Shown in pieces: positions 17,977-26,736 of a stretch of 64,000 bases of DNA; within the stretch, counting starts at the first letter, position 1; the number at the start of each line of letters is the position of its first letter. The stretch spans positions 3,436,892-3,500,891 of the forward strand of contig NZ_KB900614.1 in assembly GCF_000379065.1 (NCBI RefSeq). The letters run 5' to 3'. This DNA comes from Salinispora mooreana. Lineage in GTDB: Bacteria; Actinomycetota; Actinomycetes; Mycobacteriales; Micromonosporaceae. The translations under genes and the position numbers were made by a program. A model generated the notes under the pieces. The model made no database searches. It saw only the letters and a program-made list of their open reading frames with translations, and had not been told where the DNA came from.

Positions 17977-19230
17977 ATGCGTCTCGCCCCCCGCCCAGTA
18001 GCCACGATCGCCGCCGCGGCACTCGGCGCCATAGTGGCCCTCGGCGCGTCAGTCCTGCCGGCATCCGCCGCTGACCGAAAGGACGCCTGGCACCTCGACG
18101 CCCTCGAACTAACCGAGCTACACAAAATTTCCCAGGGCGAGGGAGTCACCGTCGCGGTCGTCGACTCCGGCGTAGACGCCAGCCACCCAGACCTAAAAGA
18201 CAACGTGCTACCCGGCGAAGACGTCTACGACGACCAGTCCAAAGGACACGAGGACCGCACCGGGCACGGCACCGGAATAGCCTCCCTCATCGCCGGCCAC
18301 GGACACGGCCCCGACGGCCGTGACGGAGTCCTCGGCATCGCTCCCAAAGCCAAAATCCTGCCGATCACCGTGGCGGGGCAGAGGACCGGAAATCTACCGA
18401 TTATCGAGCCGAGCACGGTCGCTAGCGGAATCAACTGGGCGATCGGCCAGGGTGCGGACGTCATCAACGTCTCCCTGAATGGCCCTTTCAACGATGCGTT
18501 AAACCACGCCGTTGAGCGGGCCTACCAGAACGGTGTGATCGTCGTCGCCGGCATCGGTAACCGGGACACGGGCATCGGTCACCCGGCCATGCACGATGCC
18601 TCGCTCGCGGTGGCCGGCACGGACCGCGATGGCCAACCCAGCCGCGATGCCTCCCTCCGTGCCGGGGAGATCCACCTCGCCGCACCTGCCGAAGACCTCT
18701 ACCAAGCAGTGCCCGGCGGAGGATACGCAACGGTCACCGGCAACAGCGGCGCCACCGCCATCGTCTCCGGCGCCGTCGCCCTGGTGAAGTCGAAATACCC
18801 AAACCTCGGCTCACTGGGCCTGTTCAAACGAATGGTCGAGACCACCCGCGACGCCGGCGAACCCGGCAAGGACCTCGACTACGGCTGGGGCCAACTCGAC
18901 CTACGCGCGGCCCTGACCGGTGAACCAGACGGCCGCGCCACCCGTACCCAAGCCCCCCGAGAACCCGAAATCAACCCAACCCTTGCCCGCGCCCGCGCGA
19001 ACGACTCAGAGCCAATGAACAAGACTCTCGAGATGGCGCTCTCGATCGCGATCGTTCTCGTCGCCCTCGGTCTGATCGCGACGCCGGTGCTGCTCCTGGT
19101 GCGATACCGGCGCCGACGCCGGCGACAAGCCACAGTACCTACGATGGAAGCCGCAGCCGCACCCCAGGCCCCCACCACCACACCTCCGACCGAGCCCACG
19201 GACGACGCCCACTGGCGCCGCCCCGACTAA
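17977..19230 (+). CDS. mycP: Mycosin 2, T7SS subtilisin-like serine protease
   Basis: A second S8 protease in the locus, 417 aa. Signal peptide to about residue 32 (AAAALGAIVALGASVLPASA), catalytic D63 (VAVVDSG), H97 (RTGHGTG), oxyanion N195 (AGIGNRD) and S257. The serine motif is G-N-S-G-A-T-A instead of the usual G-T-S-x-A-x-P, so Thr is replaced but the nucleophile remains. A C-terminal membrane helix (LEMALSIAIVLVALGLIATPVLLLV) and a basic/Pro tail follow. ATG 17977 follows GAGGAGGTAA. It probably serves the substrate pair encoded upstream, while mycosin 1 sits by eccB/esx; that division of labour is inferred. Confidence 0.92.
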   Translation: MRLAPRPVATIAAAALGAIVALGASVLPASAADRKDAWHLDALELTELHKISQGEGVTVAVVDSGVDASHPDLKDNVLPGEDVYDDQSKGHEDRTGHGTGIASLIAGHGHGPDGRDGVLGIAPKAKILPITVAGQRTGNLPIIEPSTVASGINWAIGQGADVINVSLNGPFNDALNHAVERAYQNGVIVVAGIGNRDTGIGHPAMHDASLAVAGTDRDGQPSRDASLRAGEIHLAAPAEDLYQAVPGGGYATVTGNSGATAIVSGAVALVKSKYPNLGSLGLFKRMVETTRDAGEPGKDLDYGWGQLDLRAALTGEPDGRATRTQAPREPEINPTLARARANDSEPMNKTLEMALSIAIVLVALGLIATPVLLLVRYRRRRRRQATVPTMEAAAAPQAPTTTPPTEPTDDAHWRRPD

Positions 19231-19244
19231 CCACACCCCGGGGA

Positions 19245-20289
19245 TCAGGAACCAGCCGGAAGCCAACGCCCGGAAGCCGCGTCGAAACACGCCAACAACT
19301 CGTCGCGGCCATCCCGGTGCAGGCAGTGCAAACCCGTACCGTCCGGGACGACCAGCGACTCCATCCGCGGCTGGCCGCGCCCCCACTCTTCGGGCGTCGC
19401 CTCATCCGGATCCCACCGCAGCACAGCCACCCACTCGTCGGACTCCACAAACGGCGAGCCCACACCCAGCGGACCGAGCCGGCGGTACAGCCGAGCCGGG
19501 GTGTCCCGGCCCGGCCCGGCCCAGGCGTGCACCAGACCGGCGGCCCGCTGGTAGCCGTCTTCCAGACAGGAAGTTAGGTACCGGTGTGGAATCACCGGCT
19601 GCAACCGGATGGGTAGGTCCGGGTCGGGCTCATCAACAGCGTCGTCCGCGTCCGGCGCGCTCCGCGGCGCTGGCACACCCGGTGCTGCCGGAGTGGCGGC
19701 GTTCGGCTCCCGCCGCTGACGCTCCTCCTCGGTGGCGTCGGTGACCACCTGCCGGAGCTGGCCGAGCCAGTCGTGCAGGGTCCGCAGGGCCGCACCGGGC
19801 AACGTCGCCACCAACGGCGTGCCCGGATTCAGCAGGAGCTGCCACGACGGGTCCGGCCACTGCTCGCGCGGTCACCCACAGCTCGTCGGTGGTGACGTGA
19901 ACCCCGATCGGCAGACCGGCGTTGACCGCGAGCAGCCAGCGGTCGTCCGGCCAGTCGCTGGCCAGGTCTTGGAGGCTGAGGGCGCGATAGTTCACCGACT
20001 GGCCGGGCAGGCGGGCGGCGATCGCCTCGGGGGAGGTGAACGCGATGACGTGGGTTTCCCCGTCGTAGCGGCCCGTCGGCCACGCCATCGGTGCCGCGCC
20101 GGCGGTCGCCTCTGGTGACACCGGCAGCAGTAGTGGGCCGACGGCCAGCGCCGCCAGGAACGCCTCCCGCTCTCCGGCCTCGGCGGCGTCCAGCAGCGTC
20201 TTCTCCAGCGGCGTCGCCGGTCGCCAGTCGGCTACCACATACCGTCCTGACCCATCCGCGGCATGCCCCCGCCATTCCTGCGCAGTCAC
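19245..20289 (-). pseudogene. SseB-like T7SS accessory gene with one frameshift
   Basis: Two frames carry one protein. From GTG 20287-20289 the frame reads VTAQEWRGHAADGSGRY... LEKTLLDAAEAGEREAFLAALAVGPLLLPVS... VHVTTDELWVTA to about 19867. One extra base near 19866, in a CGCGCG run, moves the continuation to another frame: EQWPDPSWQLLLNPGTPLVATLPGAALRTLHDWLG... to the TGA at 19245. Restored, it is about 347 aa of the SseB (enhanced-serine-sensitivity) family, which is usual next to actinobacterial ESX genes. It may be a real inactivating mutation, a sequencing error, or frameshifting; only the first two are likely. Its 5' end faces the beta-helix/AAA+ gene. Confidence 0.72.
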
Positions 20290-20436
20290 TACTCGTCGGG
20301 TGGCAGGACCAGGGCTTCGCGCGCCAATAGCCACGCCGGAGCAGGGTCGCCTCCCGCCGTTGCCTGGGGGCCCGCCAGATCGAGCGCCTGGGATATCGTC
20401 GGCGTAATCCCTTCCGCCGACGCACGAGCCGGAGCT

Positions 20437-22032
20437 ATGACGCGCACCCTTCTCGTCTCCCCGGACCAGCCCGGCGCGTACCCGTCCATCGGTGACGCGC
20501 TCGCGGCGGTGGACACCGACGCCGTGGTCTCCGTCAACCCGGGCACCTACTACGAGGCGTTGTTCGTCAACAACCACGCTGTCACCATCGTCGCCGCGCA
20601 GGGCGCCGGCACCGTCACCGTTGACGCATCCTCCGGGGAGCACCCCACGGTCTCGGCCAACTCGGGTCGCCTGGAGCTGCGGGATCTGGTCCTCAAGGCC
20701 GGAGACGCACCGGGCGTCGAGGTCGAACGGGCGAAGCTAGTGCTGTCCGACTGCGAGCTGAGCACCGGCTTTGGCCCGGCAGTTTCGGTGTCCCGCGGAT
20801 CGGAGTTCAGCATGACCCGCTGCCGGGTCAATGGCGCTCGCTACGGCCTCATCGTTGACGACTCCGACGGCACCGTGGAGGGATGCGAGTTCAGCGACCT
20901 GAGCGAAGACGGCATCATCGTCCGGATCGGCGCGTCGCCGACGATCCGCGCCAGCACGATCACCCGCTGCGGCAACCGCGGCATCTACATCTACCAGTAT
21001 GGTCGTCCGACAGTAGAGACCTGCGACATCTCCCAGACCGGGCACGCGGGCGTCGCCGTGGTGCACCAGTGCGCTCCGGTGCTGCGGCGCTGTCGAATTC
21101 GGGACACCCGGGGGCCGGCTGTCTCCTTCGCCCGCGGCTGCCAGGGCACTGTGGAGGAGTGCACCACCGAGAACACCGCGCTACCGGCGATCGAGATCGC
21201 CGCCGATGCCACTCCCACCATCGTGGAGGGCTCCGGCAACCGGCGTGCCACCTTCGGGGCGGAGGCGACGCGGGCCGGGCAGGCGCAGGACACCGAACGC
21301 ACCGAGCTGCTCCTGGCCGAGCTCGAGGCCATGGTCGGCCTGGAGACGGTGAAGGAGCAGGTGCACGCGCTGATCGACGAGATTCAGGTGAACGAGTGGC
21401 GGCGCAGCGCCGGGCTGCCGGTCGGCACGGTCAGCCACCATCTCATCTTTGCGGGCACGCCGGGCACCGGTAAGACCACAGTGGCCAGTATCTACGGCGA
21501 GCTGCTGGCGGCGCTCGGCGCGCTGCCAGGCGGGGCTTTCCGGGAGGTGGCCCGCCGGGACCTGGTCGGGCAATACCTGGGCCACACGGCGGAGAAGACT
21601 GCCGCGGCGTTCGAGACGGCCCGGGGCGGGGTGTTCTTCATGGAGGACCACCGCGACCAGGTGGCCGTCATCGCCGCTGGATACATCGGGGAGATGCGCC
21701 AGTTCCTCGACGCGAACCCGGGCCTCGCCTCCCGCTTCGCCAAGACCATCGAGTTCGGCAACTACAGCCCGGAGCAGCTGGCCGTCATCGTGGAGCGGAT
21801 TGCCGTCGGCGACGAGTACCTGCTCGCCGACGGTGCCGCCGAGCTGGTCCAGGCGCATTTCGCCACCATCGAGCGAGACCAGAACTTCGGCGACGCCCGC
21901 GAGGCCCGCAAGCTCTTCGAACGCGTACGCAAGGCCCAGGCGCAGCGGCTGCGCCAGTCTGGTCGACGCCCGGACCTGGACGAACTGCGTGCGGTGACGG
22001 TGGCCGACATCCGCGTCGCGACCGGAAACTAA
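20437..22032 (+). CDS. Beta-helix / AAA+ (EccA-like) fusion lacking Walker B
   Basis: A 531-aa two-domain protein. Residues about 1-280 are right-handed beta-helix repeats (VVSVNPGTYYEALFVNNHAVTI; RYGLIVDDSDGTVEGCEFSDL; NRGIYIYQYGRPTVETCDI). Residues about 300-531 are a CbxX/CfqX-type AAA+ domain like the C-terminal part of EccA: Walker A GTPGTGKTT at about 340, and later motifs DANPGLASRF and GDAREARKLFERV. Between GGVFF and MEDHRD (residue 401/402, base 21639/21640) the segment that in this family reads F-I-D-E-A-Y... up to the L-M-E-D-H-R-D helix is missing, in frame. Walker B is thus absent and ATP hydrolysis unlikely. It lies 31 nt before eccE. Confidence 0.85.
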   Translation: MTRTLLVSPDQPGAYPSIGDALAAVDTDAVVSVNPGTYYEALFVNNHAVTIVAAQGAGTVTVDASSGEHPTVSANSGRLELRDLVLKAGDAPGVEVERAKLVLSDCELSTGFGPAVSVSRGSEFSMTRCRVNGARYGLIVDDSDGTVEGCEFSDLSEDGIIVRIGASPTIRASTITRCGNRGIYIYQYGRPTVETCDISQTGHAGVAVVHQCAPVLRRCRIRDTRGPAVSFARGCQGTVEECTTENTALPAIEIAADATPTIVEGSGNRRATFGAEATRAGQAQDTERTELLLAELEAMVGLETVKEQVHALIDEIQVNEWRRSAGLPVGTVSHHLIFAGTPGTGKTTVASIYGELLAALGALPGGAFREVARRDLVGQYLGHTAEKTAAAFETARGGVFFMEDHRDQVAVIAAGYIGEMRQFLDANPGLASRFAKTIEFGNYSPEQLAVIVERIAVGDEYLLADGAAELVQAHFATIERDQNFGDAREARKLFERVRKAQAQRLRQSGRRPDLDELRAVTVADIRVATGN

Positions 22033-22063
22033 GTGGTACCGGCCCTGCTGAGGAGGACGTGAG

Positions 22064-23557
22064 GTGACCCATCCGGGTGCGGCACGGCCAGGTGAACCGG
22101 GTTGGCAGCACCACCCGGATGCAGTCGCCCAGCCGGCTCAGCAACCGCCACCCGAGCAATGGGGGGCTGCTGGGCAGCAGGCCGGTGCGCCGGCGCCCGC
22201 ACGGCCGGTGAGCCAGGCGGACAGCGGGCCCGGTCATGCAGTGGCGGCACAGGCCAACCCGGCGGCACAGGCCAACCCGGTGACGGAGGCCAGCGCGACA
22301 ACGCACTCGGCGGCCGTCGCGACGGCCGCGTCGCCGCCGCAGGCGGCCCCCGCCTCGTCGGCCACCGCCGCTACCGCGGTCGAGGTACCACCCACGCCCG
22401 ACATCTCGGCAGCCCGGCAGGTGCGCCCGTACCGGCCTCCGCTTCGGATCGGTGGTATCACCGTTTTCCAGCTGGTGGCGTGGCAGTTCGGGGTGGCGGC
22501 GGTACTCGCCGCCACGCGGCACGGCATGGCACTCACCGCCGTGATCACCGCCGTGGCGGTGCTGGTGCTCGCCCCGACAGCGATCCGCTTCCGTGGCCGC
22601 TGGCTGCACCAGTGGGTTTCGGTCTGGTGGGGTTTCCGGAGGCGACACCGGCAGCTGACCCCGGTCGGCACGGACCCGGCCCGACACCTCCTGGCCGAGC
22701 TGGGGCGCGGCGTGGAACTGGAAGACGTCGAGATCGACGACCAGCCGGCAGTGCTGCTGACCCACCCGGCTGGGCTGAGTGTCGTCTTCGATGTAGACCC
22801 CACCGAGGGGGCCCTGCTGATGAGCGCTCCGCAGGCCCTGCCCTCCCCCGCTGCGCTCCTGCCGCCGGCAGACGCGAAGGCACCGCCGGTGGTGGTGCAG
22901 CTGCTGATCCAGGTGACCCCGACACCACGGGCCCGCCCCGGCGCGGCGACGGTGGACCGGGCGTACCGGGAACTGACCAATGGGGACGTGCCGGCCAGCC
23001 GGCAGGCGTGGGTGGTGCTCCAGGCAGCGCGGACCCCCGATTTCCACGCCGACCGCGACCTACTCCCGACGCTGACCGGGGTGATTCGGCGGACCCGGCG
23101 GCTGCTGCGGCAGGAGCGGGTAGCGGCGCGGATGCTCAACCAGGACGAGGTGCTGGCCGCGGTCACCACCCTCACCCACCTGACCCGCGCAGCGCCGGGC
23201 GGGGTTGGCGAGCAGCCTGTCGCCCGCGAGTCCTGGCGGGCCTGGTCGACCGCGGGCGCCCAGCAGAGCTGCCACCGGCTGCTGGACTGGCCCAGCCGGC
23301 AGTGGGAGATCGACGCACTGCTGCGGGGACTCCCCGCCGCCGGGGGTGTGGTGTCGATCGCCGCCAGCCGGGCGGGCGACGACCTCGCCATGGAGGCGGC
23401 CTTCCGGCTGTTGGGCAGCGGACCGGATGCTCTGGCCGCCGCCGACCAGGCCCTGCACGAGTCGATCCGCCGTCACGGCGGTCGGCTGCAACGACTCGAC
23501 GGCGAGCACGCCCACGGGGTGGCCGCCACGCTCCCGCTCGGAGGTTTCCTGCGGTGA
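22064..23557 (+). CDS. eccE: T7SS membrane protein EccE
   Basis: A 497-aa EccE. A disordered Ala/Pro/Gln-rich N-terminus (to about residue 120) precedes two membrane helices (ITVFQLVAWQFGVAAVLAAT and TAVITAVAVLVLAPTAIRF) followed by the cytosolic domain beginning RGRWLHQWVSVWWGFRRRHRQL. EccE sits at the edge of the ESX membrane complex. GTG 22064 has AGGAGGA 6 nt upstream. The stop codon overlaps the next start (GTGA), so the two are translationally coupled. The Ala-rich N-terminal tract is longer than in mycobacterial EccE. Confidence 0.9.
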   Translation: MTHPGAARPGEPGWQHHPDAVAQPAQQPPPEQWGAAGQQAGAPAPARPVSQADSGPGHAVAAQANPAAQANPVTEASATTHSAAVATAASPPQAAPASSATAATAVEVPPTPDISAARQVRPYRPPLRIGGITVFQLVAWQFGVAAVLAATRHGMALTAVITAVAVLVLAPTAIRFRGRWLHQWVSVWWGFRRRHRQLTPVGTDPARHLLAELGRGVELEDVEIDDQPAVLLTHPAGLSVVFDVDPTEGALLMSAPQALPSPAALLPPADAKAPPVVVQLLIQVTPTPRARPGAATVDRAYRELTNGDVPASRQAWVVLQAARTPDFHADRDLLPTLTGVIRRTRRLLRQERVAARMLNQDEVLAAVTTLTHLTRAAPGGVGEQPVARESWRAWSTAGAQQSCHRLLDWPSRQWEIDALLRGLPAAGGVVSIAASRAGDDLAMEAAFRLLGSGPDALAAADQALHESIRRHGGRLQRLDGEHAHGVAATLPLGGFLR

Positions 23558-24249
23558 AGAGTGTCGCTTTCCCGGACAGTCGGATGGGGTTACACCGCAC
23601 CGACGCCGTGTCCGTTGGTGGCCTGCGCCTGGTCGCCGGCGGCGGTGGCCTGGTCGTGGGTCGCAACCGGCAGCAGGCGCCGGTGGGGCTACGCCTGTTC
23701 CGCGCCGAGCCGACCCGGCTGATGCTGACCGGCGGCGTCCGCAGCGCCCAGCTGATCGCCTTCCGCGCCATCGCGCTCGGCGCCCGGCTCTTCATCCAGA
23801 CGGGACGCGAGCGGGAGTGGGACGCCTTCCTGCGGCGCTGCGTCATCGGCCGGGAAATCGCCTCGTTTCTGCCGCCGGGCATCCCGCCGCCGGCCGCGGC
23901 CAACCCGACCGAACCACAGCTCATCGTGGTCGACACCGGCCCGGTCACCGGCACCGACCCGGGGCTCGGCGGGCCATGGCGTGCCACGCTGGTAGTCCGC
24001 GACGACCTGGCCGGCTGGGACGCCAACGCCCTGATAGGCAGCGACATCGTGCTGCTTCAGCGGCTGACGGCGGCGGAGGCGGCGACGGCGGCGAGCGCGT
24101 TGGGGCTGGTGAGCGTGCAGAGCTGGTTCACCCAGCTGCACCCGGAAATGGTCGGCCTGATCACCAGGGGCAAGGTGCAGTGGGTCATGCTGAGTATGAC
24201 CCACACCGAGCGCCAGTTGATCGGTTCGGTGGCCCGCGGCGGTGTCTGA
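23554..24249 (+). CDS. T7SS-associated hypothetical protein
   Basis: A 231-aa protein starting at GTG 23554, overlapping the eccE stop by 4 nt. I know this type only as a gene next to eccE in actinomycete loci. It has no signal peptide or membrane helix. The sequence alternates beta strands and helices (LRLVAGGGGLVVGRNRQQAPVGLRLF, then LMLTGGVRSAQLIAFRAIALGARLFIQT) and resembles a degenerate P-loop/FtsK-like fold without a Walker motif. It may assist the cytosolic face of the machine. It is the last gene of the locus. Confidence 0.8.
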   Translation: MKSVAFPDSRMGLHRTDAVSVGGLRLVAGGGGLVVGRNRQQAPVGLRLFRAEPTRLMLTGGVRSAQLIAFRAIALGARLFIQTGREREWDAFLRRCVIGREIASFLPPGIPPPAAANPTEPQLIVVDTGPVTGTDPGLGGPWRATLVVRDDLAGWDANALIGSDIVLLQRLTAAEAATAASALGLVSVQSWFTQLHPEMVGLITRGKVQWVMLSMTHTERQLIGSVARGGV

Positions 24250-24261
24250 TCGTCCGGCCGG

Positions 24262-24562
24262 TCACCTCGGTGGTCCTGCTGTTACGTTACGCAGATAAAC
24301 CAGCACCGATAGTACCCGCCGGTGGCCGTCGGTGGTGACCGGCAGGAAACGTTTGCTGAAGAAGTTGCCGATGGGCTTGTTGACCGCTGCGTCCGTGACG
24401 GGTAGCTGCCGGCCGATCATGTCGTTGGGGTGGCCATGCGCCATCAGCGCGAGCACCTCGAGCTCACGGGCGGTCAGCCGCCGCCTCGGATCGGAGCGGC
24501 GGCGCAACAGCTGACGGACCACCTCGGGGTCGATCACCGTCTCCCCCGCGGCGACCTACTCC
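24262..24562 (-). pseudogene. NarL/LuxR-type response regulator, C-terminal remnant
   Basis: The fragment reads DPEVVRQLLRRR...RLTARELEVLALMAHGHPNDMIG..LPVTDAAVNKPIGNFFSK, the helix-turn-helix of NarL-type regulators, and ends normally with HRRVLSVLVYLRN. The receiver domain is absent and a TAG stands in frame just upstream at about 24560. Key positions are altered (usual V-S-K-H-I-G-N is V-N-K-P-I-G-N), so the DNA-binding helix is probably damaged. Confidence 0.65.
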
Positions 24563-24605
24563 ACCTCGGAGTGGAACTACGACTACGGTCGCGGAGCAAC
24601 TGAGC

Positions 24606-24639
24606 GTGGCCCGCGACCGGTGCGCCGGTCGCGGGCCAC
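24606..24639. terminator. Terminator for pepP
   Basis: A perfect 14-bp stem (GTGGCCCGCGACCG / CGGTCGCGGGCCAC) with a 6-nt loop, downstream of the pepP stop on the minus strand. Confidence 0.65.
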
Positions 24640-24673
24640 GTCGTACGGGCGGTCACGGGCCACGTCGTACGGG
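24633..24673. repeat. 17-nt direct repeat
   Basis: GGGCCACGTCGTACGGG occurs at 24633-24649 and 24657-24673, a 24-nt period. The first copy shares its first seven bases with the terminator stem. It is probably a small tandem duplication. Confidence 0.6.
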
Positions 24674-24719
24674 GCCGGTCGTGGGCCTCGGACGACGGTG
24701 GTCCGGTGTTCGGGGTGGG

Positions 24720-26222
24720 TCAGGCGTTCGCCCAGACCCGCGCCATCCACTCCTCCACCTCGTGAGAGGTTCGGGGCATCGCCGCGGAGAGGTTCTCGCA
24801 GCCGTCCTCGGTCACCAGCACGTCGTCCTCGATCCGCACGCCGATGCCGCGGAACTCCGCCGGCACCCGCAGGTCGTCGGCCTTGAAGTAGAGGCCCGGC
24901 TCGACGGTGAGGATCATGCCCGGCTGCAACTCGCTGTCCATGTACTTCTCGCGCAGCATCAGCTGACAGTCGTGCACGTCCAAGCCCAGGTGGTGCGAGG
25001 TGCCGTGGACCATCCAGCGGCGGTGCCAGCCGCCCTTCTCCCCGTCCAGCGTCTGCTCCAGGGTGACTCCCTCGGGCAGCAGCCCCCACTCGTGCAGGAT
25101 TCGGGCGATCACCGCGTTGGCCGCGGCGTGGATGTCACTGAACTTGTTGCCCGGCTTCACCGCGGCCAGACCGGCCTGCTGCGCTTCGTACACGGCGTCG
25201 TAGATCCGGCGCTGCACGTCGGTGAAGCGACCGGTGACCGGCAGGGTACGGGTGATGTCGGCGGTGAAGAGCGAGTCGATCTCGATCCCACAGTCGATCA
25301 GGATCAGGTCGCCTTCGCGAACCTCGCCGGTGTTCTTCGTCCAGTGGATCGTGTTGGCGTGGTCACCGGAGGCGCAGATCGACTCGTAGCCGACGCCGTT
25401 GCCCTCGTGCCGGGAGTAGAGGCCGAAGACGCCCTCGACCCAGCGTTCGCCGCGGCCCTTGCGGACCGCCTCGGGCAGCGAGGCGATCATCGCGTCGAAG
25501 CCCCTGTGGGTGGCGGCGACGGCCTTGCGCATCTCGCCCACCTCCCACTCATCCTTGATCAGGCGCATGGTGGAGAGGTGCCGGGCGAACTCCACGTCCG
25601 CCTCCTCCCGCTCCTGCTCCGAATCGGTCGCGCCGGCCTGGGTGCGGACGTTCTCCACCAGCTCAGTAAGGCGCGAGTCGACCGTCCGGACCACCCGCAG
25701 CCGGGCGGCGGCGGCGTCCTTGGCGAGGTCGTCGGCGAGCGAGTCGATGTGCCGCGCGGTGATGCCCAGCTCCGACTCCCGGTCGGCGATGCTCGGGCGC
25801 GGACCCACCCAGAACTCGCCGCGACGGGAGTCGGCGTAGAACTCCTCGCTGTCTCGCGGAGCCAGCGGCCGGAAGTAGAGGATGGCGTGGTGGCCACCGC
25901 CCGGCTTCGGGTCGAGCACCAGGACGCTGTCCGGGTCGGTGTGCGCGCCGAGGCCGGAGAGGTGGGCGAAGGCGGTGTGTGGCCGGAACGGGTAGTCGGT
26001 GTCGTTGCTGCGCACCTTCAGCCCACCGGCCGGGATGACGAGCCGCTCGCCGGGGAACTGCTGCGACAGCGCGGCCCGGCGCCGGGCGGCGTGGTCGGCC
26101 ACGGCGGCGCGGGGGGTGGGCTCCCGGTCGGGGTTGGCCCATCCGGAGCCGATGAATTCACGGAACTCGTTGCTGCTGGGAATGCCGCGGTGGCTGGCCT
26201 TCGCCTGCTTCTCGCTCGTCAT
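24720..26222 (-). CDS. pepP: Xaa-Pro aminopeptidase
   Basis: Cytosolic M24B metallopeptidase that removes N-terminal residues before proline, 500 aa, the usual length for the long actinobacterial form. An N-terminal creatinase-like domain (residues about 50-220) precedes the pita-bread domain. Metal ligands are visible: D in LILIDCGIEIDSLFTADITRTLP (two Asp), H in HGTSHHLGLDVHD, E in LTVEPGLYF, and E in GIGVRIEDDVLVTE. ATG 26222 is clear. A strong hairpin lies upstream of the gene and another follows its stop, so it is a single-gene unit. Confidence 0.93.
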   Translation of the reverse strand: MTSEKQAKASHRGIPSSNEFREFIGSGWANPDREPTPRAAVADHAARRRAALSQQFPGERLVIPAGGLKVRSNDTDYPFRPHTAFAHLSGLGAHTDPDSVLVLDPKPGGGHHAILYFRPLAPRDSEEFYADSRRGEFWVGPRPSIADRESELGITARHIDSLADDLAKDAAAARLRVVRTVDSRLTELVENVRTQAGATDSEQEREEADVEFARHLSTMRLIKDEWEVGEMRKAVAATHRGFDAMIASLPEAVRKGRGERWVEGVFGLYSRHEGNGVGYESICASGDHANTIHWTKNTGEVREGDLILIDCGIEIDSLFTADITRTLPVTGRFTDVQRRIYDAVYEAQQAGLAAVKPGNKFSDIHAAANAVIARILHEWGLLPEGVTLEQTLDGEKGGWHRRWMVHGTSHHLGLDVHDCQLMLREKYMDSELQPGMILTVEPGLYFKADDLRVPAEFRGIGVRIEDDVLVTEDGCENLSAAMPRTSHEVEEWMARVWANA

Positions 26223-26288
26223 GCCGACACATCCTGCCAGATCGGGTCATCGGCGCCGACCCACGGTTTCCCGCACGCGGTAAGTAGT

Positions 26289-26328
26289 CGCCGGGCTATG
26301 GCACCTTTCCAGGTGCCATAGCCCGGCG
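26289..26328. terminator. Long perfect hairpin upstream of pepP
   Basis: An 18-bp perfect stem (26289-26306 with 26311-26328) and a TTCC loop. It most likely terminates the remnant transcript coming from the right on the minus strand, which insulates pepP. Confidence 0.65.
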
Positions 26329-26388
26329 GCGACAACCGGCCTCCCGGCAGCGGGCTCAGCCCTCCTCCCGGCACCGAACCAGGAAGGA

Positions 26389-26545
26389 TCACTCAAAGAC
26401 GACCACCAGCTCTCCGGTCGCCTTCGTGCCCGTTGTCTCCACCGTCACGATCCCGTTGCCCGGACGGGACCGCGACCGCCGCTTGTGCAGGATCCGACTC
26501 GTCGCGTAGAGGGTGTCCCCGACGAAGACGGGCTCCATCTGCTGT
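26389..26545 (-). pseudogene. MaoC/hot-dog dehydratase remnant
   Basis: The frame contains EPVFVGDTLYATSRILHKRRSRSRPGNGIVTVETTGTKATGELVV, the typical pattern of MaoC-like dehydratases (F-V-G-D-T-L ... S-R-S-R-P ... G-I-V-T-V). The N-terminal part and a start are missing, and the end is abrupt. It is a short leftover. Confidence 0.5.
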
Positions 26546-26736
26546 CTCCGACGTTTCGGAACGCCCTGCGGTCCCCCGTACCGACGAGGCGCAACAACTC
26601 CCCGTCGTCTGCGTCCACCATGAGAGGTTAGGACGCAGAACTCCCCGAGTCGGTTCGCTGACCGGCGCCTATAGTGATGCGACGCGTTGGCCCGCCTGAC
26701 CCGTCCGTCACACACGTCCCGCGGGGGGTACTTATC

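Noticed and set aside
22102..23553. Long plus-strand frame running through eccE into the next gene
   Set aside because: Only the part from GTG 23554 is protein-like; upstream it is a shadow of eccE.
24606..26321. 571-aa open frame on the plus strand
   Set aside because: Antisense shadow of pepP with Arg/Val/Asp-biased composition and no domain.
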